Counted from the stretch's first letter, positions 16,643 to 25,680 are shown. The stretch: 64,000 bases of DNA from Edaphobacter acidisoli (GCF_014642855.1 NZ_BMJB01000002.1:124001-188000); one strand, 5' to 3'. A program made the numbers and translations. The notes: generated from the letters alone by a model not told the origin.

Positions 16643-17389
16643 TTACCCCATGTGCATGCCGCCGTTCACGTCGAGCGTGTGACCGGTGATGTAGCTGGCC
16701 CCATCGGAGGCAAGGAAAGTGACGGCGTGGGCGATGTCGAGGTCGGTGCCGACGCGGCCGAGCGGGATGTGCTGGGTCATGGCGGTCTTCTGCTCGTCGG
16801 TGAGGATGGCAGTCATGGCGGTTTCGATGTAGCCCGGCGCGACGGCGTTGACGGTGATAGAGCGGCTGGCTAGTTCGCGGGCGAGCGACTTGGTGAGGCC
16901 GATGAGTCCGGCTTTGGAGGCGGCGTAGTTGGACTGACCGGCCTGGCCGGTTTCGCCGACGACCGAGGTGATGTTGATGATGCGGCCCCAGCGGTTCTTG
17001 ACCATCTGCGACATGACGGCTTGGGTGAGGAGGAAGGCCCCGGTGAGGTTGGTGGTGAGGACGTCATCCCAGTCCTTGCGCTTCATGCGCATGGCGAGGA
17101 TGTCGCGGGTGATGCCGGCATTATTGACGAGGATGTGGACTGCGCTGAGTTGCGTGATGACTGCCTTGGCGCACTCTTTGATGGAGCCCTCGCTGGCGAC
17201 GTCGAGCGCGAAGGCATGGGCTGTGCCGCCTGCAGAGGTGATCTCGGCGGCTACGGCGGCGAGCTTTTCCGTGTTGCGCGCGGCGAGCGCCACGGTTGCC
17301 CCGGCGCGGGCTAGTTCGAGGGCGCAGGCGCGCCCGATTCCCTGTGAAGCTCCTGTTACCAATGCGATGCGGCCAGCCAGCGTGGTCAA
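16643..17389 (-). CDS. fabG: 3-oxoacyl-ACP reductase (FabG-like SDR)
   Basis: NADPH-dependent reduction of 3-oxoacyl-ACP in fatty acid synthesis. The 248 residues match FabG in length and motifs: ALVTGASQGIGRACALELA, the NNAGITRD segment (NNAG with the active-site Asn nearby), IINITSVVGETGQAGQSNYA, catalytic YAASKAGLIGLTKSLA, and the ending YITGHTLDVNGGMHMG typical of FabG itself. It is not in a fab cluster here; a GNAT gene follows and the ThyX-like gene diverges. It could be a second FabG paralogue with another substrate. Confidence 0.9.
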   Translation of the reverse strand: MTTLAGRIALVTGASQGIGRACALELARAGATVALAARNTEKLAAVAAEITSAGGTAHAFALDVASEGSIKECAKAVITQLSAVHILVNNAGITRDILAMRMKRKDWDDVLTTNLTGAFLLTQAVMSQMVKNRWGRIINITSVVGETGQAGQSNYAASKAGLIGLTKSLARELASRSITVNAVAPGYIETAMTAILTDEQKTAMTQHIPLGRVGTDLDIAHAVTFLASDGASYITGHTLDVNGGMHMG

Positions 17390-17502
17390 TGTTCCTCCGT
17401 CGATAAGTGCTTTGGAGAATTATACGAAGGCAGTGACGGAAACATCCTCAGGGGGTTGTCGTATTCTGGGTTCCGCTGCTAATTCTTCTTACCTGAGCTT
17501 CC

Positions 17503-19059
17503 ATGTCCGATATCAAAAATAAGATGACCGAGACCGACGTGTATGCGATCCACGGGGCTGACCCTGAGGTGCTGGCGTATGCGATGGCGAAGTACTCGCG
17601 CTCTGCGCTGACGATGAAGGAGTCGCTGGCGGAGATCAGCGCCCAGCGCGCAGAACAGTTTCTGAACACGTTTTATTTTCAGTATGGGCATCGGTCGATT
17701 GCCGACCTGGCGCACATTCCGTTCGCGGTGGAGCGGCTGAGCTTGCTGGCGGCGATTGAGCTGGTGGACGAGCAACGATGGGACGGGCAGGAGCGCTCGA
17801 CGCGGTATCAGAATTTTCGTACGTCGGGGTGGTATACGCCTGATCTTGGTGCGAAGACTCCGGCGTTTACGGCGGCGATTGAGGCGTCCTTTGCCGCGTA
17901 CGACCGCATCAGCGCGGGGATGCTTGAGGCTTTGAAGAAGGCGATTCCACGCCCGGAAGAGATGAAGCCGGAGGCTTATGAGCGGACGCTGAAGGCGCGG
18001 GCGTTTGATGTGGCGCGGTATCTGCTGCCGCTGGCGACGAATACTTCGCTGGGGCAGATCGTGAATGCGCGGACGCTGGAGACGCAGGTATCGCGTTTAC
18101 TGACGAGCAGGTTTGCCGAGGTAAGGCAGCTTGCGGAGAAGCTGCGTCTGGCTGCGACTGAACCTGCGTGGAATGTTCAGCGCGGCGCGGCTGAGGTGCT
18201 TTGCGAGGAGATTGGTTCGGTGGATGCTGCTTGTGGTCAGCGTGCCTCGGATGCGTTGCTGCGTCCGGTTAAGACTGCTCCTACGCTGGTCAAGTATGCG
18301 GGGAGGAATGATTATCTGGCGGAGAGTCGGCGCGAATTGGCTGCTGCTGCTGCCGAGTTGATGGGCAGTGAGCCGATTGCTCCTGCGCCGGTAGTGGATT
18401 TGATTGATGACGACGAGCCGCTGGAGGTCGAGCTGGCTACTTCGCTGCTCTATCCACATTGCCATTATTCTTACCGGCAGTTGCGCGGGCATGTTGCGGC
18501 GTTGAGTGAGGCGCGGCTGGCGGAGTTGATTGCGCTGGGGGCGAAACATCGCGGGCGGCATGATGAGCTGCTGCGGGCCTTCAGTGCGGGGCGTGGATTC
18601 CGATTCGACATCTTGATGGACATTGGCGGGTTCCGAGATATGCATCGGCATCGGAGGTGCCTGCAGTTGTTGCAGGGCTATACGGATGCTCATGGGTATG
18701 AGGAGCCGGTTTGCCCCGGCCAGCCCACGCTGGCGGAGGCGAGGATTGAGGCAGAATACAAAGCTGCGATGGATGCAGCGTTTGCGACGTATCGCTCGCT
18801 GCGCGATAGCGGCGTGCCGGAGGCGGCTGAGTCGGCGCAGTATTGTTTGCCGCTGGGGACGCGGACGCGGGCCATGTTCAAGATGGACTTCGCCGAGGCG
18901 CTTTATATTGCGGAGCTGCGGTCGGGCGTGGCGGGACACTTCAGCTATCGGCGCGTCGCGTGGGAGATGTACAAAGCAGTCGCGGCGAAGCATCCCGCGC
19001 TCGCGCATTTGTTCCGCATTGAAGATGTGAACGTGCCGGTGGATCTGCTGAAACGATAG
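17503..19059 (+). CDS. tandem-domain ThyX-like protein (FAD-dependent thymidylate synthase family)
   Basis: ThyX makes dTMP from dUMP with methylene-tetrahydrofolate and FAD. At 518 residues this is about twice the usual 220-260, and two ThyX-like halves can be seen. The first has FQYGHRSIADLAHIPFAVE and then IELVDEQRWDGQERSTRYQNF, aligned with the ThyX motif RHRxxSxNExSxRY but lacking RHR. The second has YRQLRGHVAALSEARLAELI and then FRDMHRHRRCLQLLQGY, which keeps RHRR, followed by YCLPLGTRTRAMFKMDFAEALY. The catalytic motif therefore appears split or divergent, and thymidylate synthase activity is uncertain. It lies alone, 190 bases before recA. Confidence 0.8.
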   Translation: MSDIKNKMTETDVYAIHGADPEVLAYAMAKYSRSALTMKESLAEISAQRAEQFLNTFYFQYGHRSIADLAHIPFAVERLSLLAAIELVDEQRWDGQERSTRYQNFRTSGWYTPDLGAKTPAFTAAIEASFAAYDRISAGMLEALKKAIPRPEEMKPEAYERTLKARAFDVARYLLPLATNTSLGQIVNARTLETQVSRLLTSRFAEVRQLAEKLRLAATEPAWNVQRGAAEVLCEEIGSVDAACGQRASDALLRPVKTAPTLVKYAGRNDYLAESRRELAAAAAELMGSEPIAPAPVVDLIDDDEPLEVELATSLLYPHCHYSYRQLRGHVAALSEARLAELIALGAKHRGRHDELLRAFSAGRGFRFDILMDIGGFRDMHRHRRCLQLLQGYTDAHGYEEPVCPGQPTLAEARIEAEYKAAMDAAFATYRSLRDSGVPEAAESAQYCLPLGTRTRAMFKMDFAEALYIAELRSGVAGHFSYRRVAWEMYKAVAAKHPALAHLFRIEDVNVPVDLLKR

Positions 19060-19246
19060 TGCCCAAGCTGAACAAATCCGGCAGTACTTCGGTCGGCGTT
19101 GAGGGCAATATCGATACCATCATGTCGAAATGCCTTCTGAGAACTAAGTCATAGGTTCGCCTTTTATTTGCTTTTTCCGGATTTGATGCTAGAATCCGCT
19201 TTGAACCGGATTCCACACCTTTTACCCAGCAGAGGAGTATTTCAAC

Positions 19247-20314
19247 GTGGCAGATGACCGCAGCAAGGCAATTGAGTTGGCCCTTTCCGGGCTGGAGAAG
19301 CAGTTTGGCAAGGGTTCCATCATGCGGCTGGGGTCAAGGGATGTGGTGCCGATTTCGGTCATCTCGACCGGATCAATCTCGTTCGACGCCGCACTGGGCG
19401 TGGGTGGGGTTCCGCGTGGTCGCGTGATTGAGATCTTCGGACCGGAGTCTTCAGGCAAAACGACGATTACCCTGCAGATCATTGCCGAGGCCCAAAAGAC
19501 AGGTGGGTTGGCGGCGTTTGTAGACGCCGAACATGCGCTCGACCCGGCTTACGCGGCGAAGCTCGGCGTGGATATCGACAACCTGCTTGTCAGCCAGCCG
19601 GACTACGGCGAACAGGCATTGGAGATTGTTGAGGCCCTGGTGCGTTCGAACGCCATCGACGTGCTGGTGGTGGATTCGGTGGCTGCGCTCGTGCCGAAGG
19701 CGGAACTGGACGGCGAGATGGGCGATTCACATGTGGGTCTGCAGGCCCGCTTGATGAGCCAGGCGCTAAGGAAGCTTACAGGAACGGTGGCAAAGTCACG
19801 TACTTGTCTGATCTTTATTAACCAGATCCGCGAGAAGATCGGCGTTATGTTCGGTAACCCAGAGACGACGACCGGCGGCAAAGCACTCAAGTTCTACTCC
19901 TCCGTTCGCATAGACATCCGCAGGATTGGCGCAGTGAAGGATGGCGACACAGTGGTTGGCTCACGCACCAAGGTGAAGTTGGTGAAGAACAAAGTGGCCG
20001 CGCCGTTTCGCGATGCCGAGTTCGATATTCTTTATGGCGAGGGCATCTCGCGAGAGGGTGATGTGTTGGACCTGGCGGTGCTGCACAACATCGTTGATAA
20101 AAGCGGCGCGTGGTACAGCTATGCGGGTGAGCGCATCGGGCAGGGTAGGGAGAATGTCCGCGGATTCCTCAAGGACAATCCGGATGTGTTCGGCAAGATC
20201 GATACTGAGCTGCGCAAGAAGCTCGGAATTACAGGCATGAGCAATGTTCCTGTGCCTGAAGTTCCCACAGACGGACCCGCGCAGGCGAAGGAAGCGGTTC
20301 GCGGACGGAAGTAG
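19247..20314 (+). CDS. recA: recombinase RecA
   Basis: RecA forms ATP-dependent filaments on single-stranded DNA for recombinational repair and SOS induction. The 355-residue product has KGSIMRLG near the start, Walker [10 protein letters not shown] (about residue 67), the [11 protein letters not shown] segment, [55 protein letters not shown] and the C-terminal domain. The start is GTG at 19247 with AGAGGAG ten bases upstream. The upstream region has an imperfect palindrome, GGATTTGATGCTAGAATCC, that may be an operator, but I cannot match it to a known LexA box. Confidence 0.98.
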   Translation: MADDRSKAIELALSGLEKQFGKGSIMRLGSRDVVPISVISTGSISFDAALGVGGVPRGRVIEIFGPESSGKTTITLQIIAEAQKTGGLAAFVDAEHALDPAYAAKLGVDIDNLLVSQPDYGEQALEIVEALVRSNAIDVLVVDSVAALVPKAELDGEMGDSHVGLQARLMSQALRKLTGTVAKSRTCLIFINQIREKIGVMFGNPETTTGGKALKFYSSVRIDIRRIGAVKDGDTVVGSRTKVKLVKNKVAAPFRDAEFDILYGEGISREGDVLDLAVLHNIVDKSGAWYSYAGERIGQGRENVRGFLKDNPDVFGKIDTELRKKLGITGMSNVPVPEVPTDGPAQAKEAVRGRK

Positions 20315-20334
20315 AAAAGAATCTGATCCCAGGT

Positions 20335-20368
20335 AAAAAAAAAGGCGCCAACTCGGCCGAAGGCGCCC
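20335..20368 (-). terminator. Rho-independent terminator for the sigma/anti-sigma/Spy operon
   Basis: Read on the minus strand, GGCGCC, a 12-base loop containing CGGCCG, GGCGCC and then nine consecutive T. It lies 15 bases after the stop of the Spy-like gene. RecA converges from the other side. Confidence 0.85.
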
Positions 20369-20382
20369 AGGAGTGCCTCGTA

Positions 20383-20946
20383 CTAAAGTGCAGGCGGTGG
20401 AGGAGGCGCAGGTGCTGATTCCTGCCCCCCGTTATCATCCGGGTCATGCCTGTTCCGCGGCCCCATCATGCGATGATGTCCGTCGCGGCCTAGGTCGTGC
20501 AGCTTGGTCCATTGGTCTGGAGTAAGAACTGCGCGAATGCCGAGCAACATGCGAGCATTGCCTTTTTCGAGGTCGGCACGGGCTTGGGCCACGCGGTCAA
20601 TCTGTGCCAATACTTTATTGGTATCAGGGGGATTCTCGTCGAGCATAGGGTGCAGAATGATTTCCTGCTTTTCGAGGGCCGCCTTAAGATCGATCAGCTC
20701 TAATCGGCTCCTCTGGAAGATATCGTCCATTCGCTTCTGCTGATCCGGGGTAATATTGAGCGATTTGACTAGGTCGGGATTTTTCCACCACATGCCGTGC
20801 ATAGCGAAAAAAAATCCTGGGCGGGCATCGTCCATGTGCCGCCGGGGTAGTTCAGGAGGGCGATTGCCCTCCATTTGCTGTGAGAACGCAAGGGGTGCCG
20901 AGAGAATCAAAGCCATGGCAATTGATAGCGCGGGTCGCAGACGCAT
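20383..20946 (-). CDS. periplasmic Spy/CpxP-like protein with LTxxQ motifs
   Basis: The 187-residue product has a signal peptide (MRLRPALSIAMALILSAPLAFS) and a mature helical domain. That domain has two LTxxQ-type motifs, NITPDQQKRM (about residue 65) and LTPDQWTKL (about residue 143), the mark of the Spy/CpxP family of periplasmic chaperones and stress sensors. A basic/His-rich and proline-rich C-terminal tail follows. Its start lies one base after the anti-sigma stop, so it is cotranscribed with the sigma and anti-sigma genes. It could be the envelope-stress chaperone or a sensor that modulates the anti-sigma factor; that link is inference. Confidence 0.82.
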   Translation of the reverse strand: MRLRPALSIAMALILSAPLAFSQQMEGNRPPELPRRHMDDARPGFFFAMHGMWWKNPDLVKSLNITPDQQKRMDDIFQRSRLELIDLKAALEKQEIILHPMLDENPPDTNKVLAQIDRVAQARADLEKGNARMLLGIRAVLTPDQWTKLHDLGRDGHHRMMGPRNRHDPDDNGGQESAPAPPPPPAL

Positions 20947-20947
20947 T

Positions 20948-21466
20948 TCAGTTCTTCCTTTGAGCTGATGGGGATAAGGCTGTTCCGTCGGTGGGATCAG
21001 CTAGAGGTTGCATAGCAGTCGGCACGTCGGCCGAGAGGTCTTGATCAATACCGTCCAGCAGTGCCTCGTCAGACTGCGTACTGTGCGTGACTGCCGGAGT
21101 AATGACAGTCGCTGCATGTGGCATGGATGTGTTCCGATGATGCAGGCCAAATGGCAGTGCTACCGCGATTGCAAGGGCGGCTGCAGTTGCCCAATAGAGA
21201 ACATGTGAGCGGAAGCGCGGCGAAGGAGCGATCGATGCCCTCTGTATGATGGGGCGCGCGTAGGCATACTCTGCATAAGATCTCGAGGCTTGGCGGAATA
21301 ATATGAGAGAGCGCCGCAGGCCTTCCAGTTCAGACGAGCATATAAGGCAGTTACGCAGGTGATCCTCCACGGCCATCAGTGTGGGAGATACATCTCCTGT
21401 AGAAGGTGCGAGAAGGACATCGCAGAGCTGCTCGTGGCTAAGGTGGCGGTTGATTGGGGTGTTCAT
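20948..21466 (-). CDS. anti-sigma factor with zinc-finger domain
   Basis: The N-terminal cytoplasmic region has HLSHEQLCDVLLAP and the zinc motif HLRNCLICSSEL (HxxxCxxC), typical of ZAS anti-sigma factors. One membrane helix follows (about residues 92-109, LYWATAAALAIAVALPFG) and then a short periplasmic domain without a recognised fold. The start at 21466 is chosen over 21511 because AAGGAG precedes it and it overlaps the sigma-factor stop by four bases (ATGA), the usual coupling of such pairs. It should sequester the adjacent ECF sigma factor. Confidence 0.85.
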   Translation of the reverse strand: MNTPINRHLSHEQLCDVLLAPSTGDVSPTLMAVEDHLRNCLICSSELEGLRRSLILFRQASRSYAEYAYARPIIQRASIAPSPRFRSHVLYWATAAALAIAVALPFGLHHRNTSMPHAATVITPAVTHSTQSDEALLDGIDQDLSADVPTAMQPLADPTDGTALSPSAQRKN

Positions 21467-22095
21467 AGGGACTCCTTGCTTGGAAGTTTGCCCGTGGACT
21501 TTTGCTCGCAATTGTGCCGTGCGCGAAGCGCGGTGAGCGCACGGTAGAGGTGGGTCTTGACTGTGCTCACCGGCATCGCGGTGATTTCAGCAATTTCGGA
21601 AAGCTCAAGCTCCTCGACGAAGCGAAGCATAAAGATATTGCGCTGCCTGTCGGAGAGACGCCCGACCGAGTTCCATACAAGTGCCAGCTGCTCACGGGCA
21701 ATCAACGCGGCCTCGGGCGAACTTTCGCGTAGAGGAATATGCTCGGACACGTCCGATACATCGACGGCGGTCTCGGAGACGCGCTTCCAGAAGCGGAAGC
21801 GGTCAGTGCGGGTATGATCACGTATCAGATTTAGTGCGATGCGCATCAGCCAGGTGGAGATGGCGCAGTCACCGCGGAAGCTGGTTCGCGCGGCCCATGC
21901 TCGGGTAAATGTGTCTTGCGTTAGTGTCAGCGCAAGATCCCGGTCGCGAATCGACATGAGGTGGAAGCGGAAGATGCGTTGCTCATAGGTAGCAACCAGC
22001 GAATCCATGTCGTCGAGCTGTGTCGCGGCATGCGGTATGGCGGCGTGCAGGCTTTCGGAGGTGATGGCGGGCGAAGACATGGATTGGTCGACCAC
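21463..22095 (-). CDS. ECF-type RNA polymerase sigma factor
   Basis: A 210-residue group 4 sigma factor. Region 2 is LVATYEQRIFRFHLMSIRDR through TQDTFTRAWAARTSFRG and STWLMRIALNLIRDHTR (about residues 33-95). Region 4 is LSDRQRNIFMLRFVEELELSEIAEITAMPVSTVKTHLYRAL in two adjoining parts (about 145-185). It is translationally coupled to a zinc-finger anti-sigma factor and then a Spy/CpxP-like protein, so the most economical reading is an envelope-stress regulon. MSSPAIT at residue 6 is an alternative start. It diverges from coaD. Confidence 0.93.
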   Translation of the reverse strand: MVDQSMSSPAITSESLHAAIPHAATQLDDMDSLVATYEQRIFRFHLMSIRDRDLALTLTQDTFTRAWAARTSFRGDCAISTWLMRIALNLIRDHTRTDRFRFWKRVSETAVDVSDVSEHIPLRESSPEAALIAREQLALVWNSVGRLSDRQRNIFMLRFVEELELSEIAEITAMPVSTVKTHLYRALTALRARHNCEQKSTGKLPSKESL

Positions 22096-22221
22096 TGATA
22101 TTGTCCGACGTTTCTATAGAGGACAGACGGATGGGAGCATCTGGAAGACTACAGAAAAGATGGGGTTTCTAGCAGGGATTTTTTCTCGGGGGTCGCAAAA
22201 GGGCGGTATTCTCGTGAAAGT

Positions 22222-22716
22222 ATGCACACTGTAAGGGCCATTTACCCCGGAACCTTTGACCCGTTGACCAACGGGCACTTGGATTTGATTGCGCGCGGTT
22301 CGAAGATTGTGGACCACCTGGTGGTGGGTATTTTGCGCAACTCGGAGAAAGGCACGCCGTTGTTTACCGTCCCGGAGCGGGTGGAGATGATTACCGAGGC
22401 AACACGGGGATTTGGCAATGTGTCGGTGGCAACCTTCGACGGCCTGCTGGTGGACTTTGCGCGAGCGCAAGGGGCAAAGGCTGTGCTGAGAGGCATCCGC
22501 GCTATCTCTGATTATGAGTACGAGTTCCAGATGGCGATGATGAACCGCAAGCTCGACCCGGAGCTAGAGACGCTGTTCATGATGCCGGCGGAGAAGTACA
22601 CCTATGTCAGCTCGCGTTTGATTAAGGGCGTCTTTGAATTGGGCGGCGATGTGGCGGCTCTGGTGCCTCCATTGGTGATGGAGCGCCTGAAAGCCAAGGT
22701 GCCGAGTAGAGTTTGA
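22222..22716 (+). CDS. coaD: phosphopantetheine adenylyltransferase
   Basis: CoaD transfers AMP to 4'-phosphopantetheine, the penultimate step of coenzyme A synthesis. The 164-residue length is typical. The nucleotidyltransferase motif AIYPGTFDPLTNGHLDLIAR opens the protein, followed by LLVDFARAQGAKAVLRGIRA, DYEYEFQMAMMNRKL and the C-terminal YVSSRLIKGVFELGGDV, matching the SSxxIK signature. The ATG at 22222 lacks a strong ribosome binding site. A polysaccharide deacetylase gene follows after 27 bases. Confidence 0.97.
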   Translation: MHTVRAIYPGTFDPLTNGHLDLIARGSKIVDHLVVGILRNSEKGTPLFTVPERVEMITEATRGFGNVSVATFDGLLVDFARAQGAKAVLRGIRAISDYEYEFQMAMMNRKLDPELETLFMMPAEKYTYVSSRLIKGVFELGGDVAALVPPLVMERLKAKVPSRV

Positions 22717-22743
22717 TTGCGGTTTTTCTGGCGAGGAGAGTGG

Positions 22744-23709
22744 ATGCGCTTTGCAAGAGTTCTGTATGTTCTGGGCTTGTTTGCGATAGTAATGTCTTTG
22801 ACGTGCACAGCTCAGCAACGCAGGGTTGCGGTTACGTTTGATGATCTTCCTGGCACCAATGCTGCGACCATGAACGCAGATGAGGTGCTTGCTCTGAACA
22901 CTAAATTGGTCTCGACGCTGAAGGCCGAGAACATTCCTATTATCGGCTTCGTGAATGAGGTTCAGCTTTACTTCCCAGGGCAAGTGGATGAGAGGATTCA
23001 CGCGCTGGATCTGTGGTCTGAGGCGGGGTTTGATCTTGGCAACCATACCTATAGCCATGTCTCGCTGAATCATGTGTCGCTGGAAGACTGGGAGATAAAT
23101 GTGCTGCGCGGAGAGACCGTGACCCGGATGCTTGTGGAGCAGCACCATAGGAAACTGATGTACTTTCGCTACCCGTATCTCGATATGGGTGAGGATTTAG
23201 CGACGCGCAGGAAGGCGGAGACGTTTTTGGCAGAGCATGGGTATCGCATTGCTCCGGTGACGCTGGATGCGTGGGACTGGTACTTCGCGCAGGTCTATGC
23301 CGATGCGCGCAGTCGCAAGGACACTGCGGAGGAGCAGCGAGTTGTTCAGAGCTGGCTGGCGCATAGCGCGGCGATGTTCGACTACTACGAGAAGAAGGCG
23401 CACACGCTATTTGGGCATGAGCCGGCTGAGGTATTGCTGGCGCATGATACGTGGCTGGAGGCGGAGCACTTTTCTGATCTGGCTGCGTTGTTGCGGAAGC
23501 GTGGATATCAGTTTGTGTCGCTCGATCAGGCTCTGGAGGACCAGGCATATGCTTCGCCGGACAGCTATGTCTCGGACGTGGGGCTGACTTCTATTGACCA
23601 CTGGGCGATTGAGCGTGGGATGCCTGATCCTCCGGATGCGAAGCCGCAGATCGATAAGTGGGTGCAGGATAGGTACAACGCGATTGCGGCCGTGAAGAAG
23701 CTTCCGTGA
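22744..23709 (+). CDS. secreted polysaccharide deacetylase (NodB domain)
   Basis: Carbohydrate esterase family 4 enzymes remove N-acetyl groups from chitin, peptidoglycan or exopolysaccharide. The product has a signal peptide (RVLYVLGLFAIVMSLTCTA), then motif 1 VTFDDLPG with its two Asp, motif 2 GNHTYSH giving the metal-binding His pair, and RYPYLDMG as motif 3. The C-terminal half (HEPAEVLLAHDT, KRGYQFVSLDQAL) completes the fold. ATG 22744 is chosen because GAGGAGAG lies just upstream; a TTG at 22717 would spoil the signal peptide. Substrate unknown. Confidence 0.88.
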   Translation: MRFARVLYVLGLFAIVMSLTCTAQQRRVAVTFDDLPGTNAATMNADEVLALNTKLVSTLKAENIPIIGFVNEVQLYFPGQVDERIHALDLWSEAGFDLGNHTYSHVSLNHVSLEDWEINVLRGETVTRMLVEQHHRKLMYFRYPYLDMGEDLATRRKAETFLAEHGYRIAPVTLDAWDWYFAQVYADARSRKDTAEEQRVVQSWLAHSAAMFDYYEKKAHTLFGHEPAEVLLAHDTWLEAEHFSDLAALLRKRGYQFVSLDQALEDQAYASPDSYVSDVGLTSIDHWAIERGMPDPPDAKPQIDKWVQDRYNAIAAVKKLP

Positions 23710-23757
23710 GGCGCGGAACTTGTCAGGAGCACTTCATGTCGTGATACTTTCTAGGCC

Positions 23758-25014
23758 ATGCAAAAAGCTGATGCTGGGGCGAGCGCTGCCGAATCTGATT
23801 TGAGTGAATCCGTTCCGGGCCGGTCTTCTGAACGCCCGTGGACCTTTGCGCTGCTGATTGCTCCTGTTGCAGTGCTTTCGAACGGCGTCATCTCTGGCGT
23901 GCTTTCGTATTTGCTTCGGCAACAAGGGGTGGGATCGGCGCGTGGGGCGGCGATTATTTCGCTGCTGAATCTCCCGCAGACTACCTATTTTTTGTGGAGT
24001 CCGATTACGGATTTTTGGATGCTGCGACGGAACTGGCTGATTCTGGGGTCAGTGACAAGTTCAGCGCTGCTGATTGTTGCGTTCCACCAGAAGAATCTCG
24101 CTACTTCGACTGCTGTGACGCTCCTGTTTATCAGCGCATGTCTTTGCCAGCTTGTTGTGGCAAGTTGTGGAGGCATGATGGGTACGCTCCACGCGGAGGT
24201 TACGCGGCGGAGTGCGAGCAGCTTTTATCAGGCGGGGTCGCTGGCTTTCGGAGCGTTGGGGATTTTTGTGCTGGCTTCGCTGGCGGGTAAGTATTCGCTT
24301 GGCACGCTTGGCTGGATTACTGCTGGGCTTATCTGCCTTCCCGCGTTGCTCGCGTTTGCTGCGCCGCGGCAGGACTTTATTCAGACGAGTGGATTGAGTG
24401 ATGCGATGGCGCGGCTGTGGAGTGAGTTCAAGGTCACGTTCGTGCGCTGGCAGGCGATTCCTTACACCCTTTGTATGCTCTTTCCCATGGCGAGCGGAGC
24501 GGCGATTGGGTTGCTTCCGGGGCTTGCGGTGGATTATGGTCTCAGTGGTCAGCAGGTTGCGTGGATGAATGGTCTTGGCGGGGCTGTTTTGACGGCTGCC
24601 GGGGCGATGGCTGCCACGCTGGTGCCTGCGCGTGTGAGCGCTCCTGTGGCTTATCTGACTTCAGCCGTCATCAATGCGGCTACACTGCTGATTCTTGGGC
24701 TCGGTCCGATGCATCCGGCCACGTATTTTGCAGGGGTCACGCTTTATCTGTTCACGATTGGAGCGTGTTATGCGCTGTTCACAGCAGTGGTGCTGGAGTT
24801 TCTGGGGGCGTCGGGGAAGAGCGGTAGCGGGCGCTACTCAATCATCAATGCGCTTGGGAATGTGCCGGTGGTCTATATGATCTTTCTGGATGGAAAAGGC
24901 TATGGACGATGGGGAACGCGCGGACTGCCGCTCACCGAGGCCATTGTGGGCACAGTGGGCGCGGTGATTCTGTTGAGCTGGTTTCTTACGCGGAGGAGGC
25001 AAGCCGCCTCGTGA
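23758..25014 (+). CDS. MFS permease (AmpG-like)
   Basis: A 418-residue protein with about 12 membrane helices and a soluble N-terminal segment of some 28 residues. Its shape, with SNGVISGVLSYLLRQQGV after the first helix and a cytoplasmic RRNW loop, recalls the AmpG/PAT branch that imports muropeptides or acetyl-CoA-type solutes. I cannot confirm the substrate from motifs. It follows a peptidoglycan- or polysaccharide-acting deacetylase on the same strand (49-base gap), which would fit a cell-wall recycling role. That is inference. Confidence 0.78.
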   Translation: MQKADAGASAAESDLSESVPGRSSERPWTFALLIAPVAVLSNGVISGVLSYLLRQQGVGSARGAAIISLLNLPQTTYFLWSPITDFWMLRRNWLILGSVTSSALLIVAFHQKNLATSTAVTLLFISACLCQLVVASCGGMMGTLHAEVTRRSASSFYQAGSLAFGALGIFVLASLAGKYSLGTLGWITAGLICLPALLAFAAPRQDFIQTSGLSDAMARLWSEFKVTFVRWQAIPYTLCMLFPMASGAAIGLLPGLAVDYGLSGQQVAWMNGLGGAVLTAAGAMAATLVPARVSAPVAYLTSAVINAATLLILGLGPMHPATYFAGVTLYLFTIGACYALFTAVVLEFLGASGKSGSGRYSIINALGNVPVVYMIFLDGKGYGRWGTRGLPLTEAIVGTVGAVILLSWFLTRRRQAAS

Positions 25015-25680
25015 CTATTGCGCGGGTGTGAAGCAAAGCTCCAAGCCGCCATTGCTGGTCGTGACAGCGAGGTTTTCGAGCGAGGGTACGATCCAGCTTG
25101 CTTCGTGTAGCTCGTCTGCAGTGTGGGTTCCGAGCACGCCGAGGACGCGGCAACCTGCGGCGAGACCTGCGCCTACGCCTGAGGGGGCGTCTTCCACAAC
25201 GACGCACTCTTCTGGTTTCAGACCGAGGATTTCGGCGCCACGACGGTAGGGTTCGGGGTCGGGCTTGCCGTTGATTACGTCGTCGCCGCTAATCAGGCGG
25301 TCAGGGAGCGGGAGCCCTGCGGCCTTCAGGCGCCCCACGAGTAGGTTTCGGGTGGCCGAGGTCACGATGAGCCAGCGATCATGGGGGATGCTGGCGAGCA
25401 GCTTGCGGACTCCGGGGAGCACCTTTAGGTCAGCGGTGTCTTCGAGCTCCAGTTTTTCGATGACGCGCACGCCCTCGTCGGGATCGATGTCCGGGCGTAG
25501 CATTTTGACCGTTTCGATGGCACGGACGCCGTGCTTCACCTCAAAGTTTTCGGCGTCGGGAACGCCGTACATCTTCGCCCATACCTTCCAGCAACGCTGA
25601 ACGGAGCCAATCGAGCTGATCAGCACGCCGTCCATATCGAAGAGGACACCCTTTGCGTCTACACAAACTTGTTCCTTCAA
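25015..25680 (-). CDS. HAD-superfamily sugar phosphatase
   Basis: A 221-residue haloacid-dehalogenase phosphatase of the GPP/phosphoglycolate type. Motif I is LFDMDGVL (nucleophile Asp near residue 15), motif II IVTSATR, motif III GKPDPEPY with its Lys, and motif IV VVVEDAPSGVGAG. The start is TTG at 25680, overlapping the phosphohexomutase stop (TTGA) with AAGGAG seven bases upstream, so translation is coupled. A much longer open frame upstream is only the wrong frame of that gene. In this operon it probably dephosphorylates a sugar phosphate; which one is not visible. Confidence 0.88.
   Translation of the reverse strand: MKEQVCVDAKGVLFDMDGVLISSIGSVQRCWKVWAKMYGVPDAENFEVKHGVRAIETVKMLRPDIDPDEGVRVIEKLELEDTADLKVLPGVRKLLASIPHDRWLIVTSATRNLLVGRLKAAGLPLPDRLISGDDVINGKPDPEPYRRGAEILGLKPEECVVVEDAPSGVGAGLAAGCRVLGVLGTHTADELHEASWIVPSLENLAVTTSNGGLELCFTPAQ

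Noticed and set aside
18097-19008. 303-codon minus-strand frame opposite the ThyX-like gene
   Set aside because: Antisense shadow, no motifs.
19170-19216. LexA/SOS box upstream of recA
   Set aside because: An imperfect palindrome is present, but it matches no LexA consensus I know, so it is not called.
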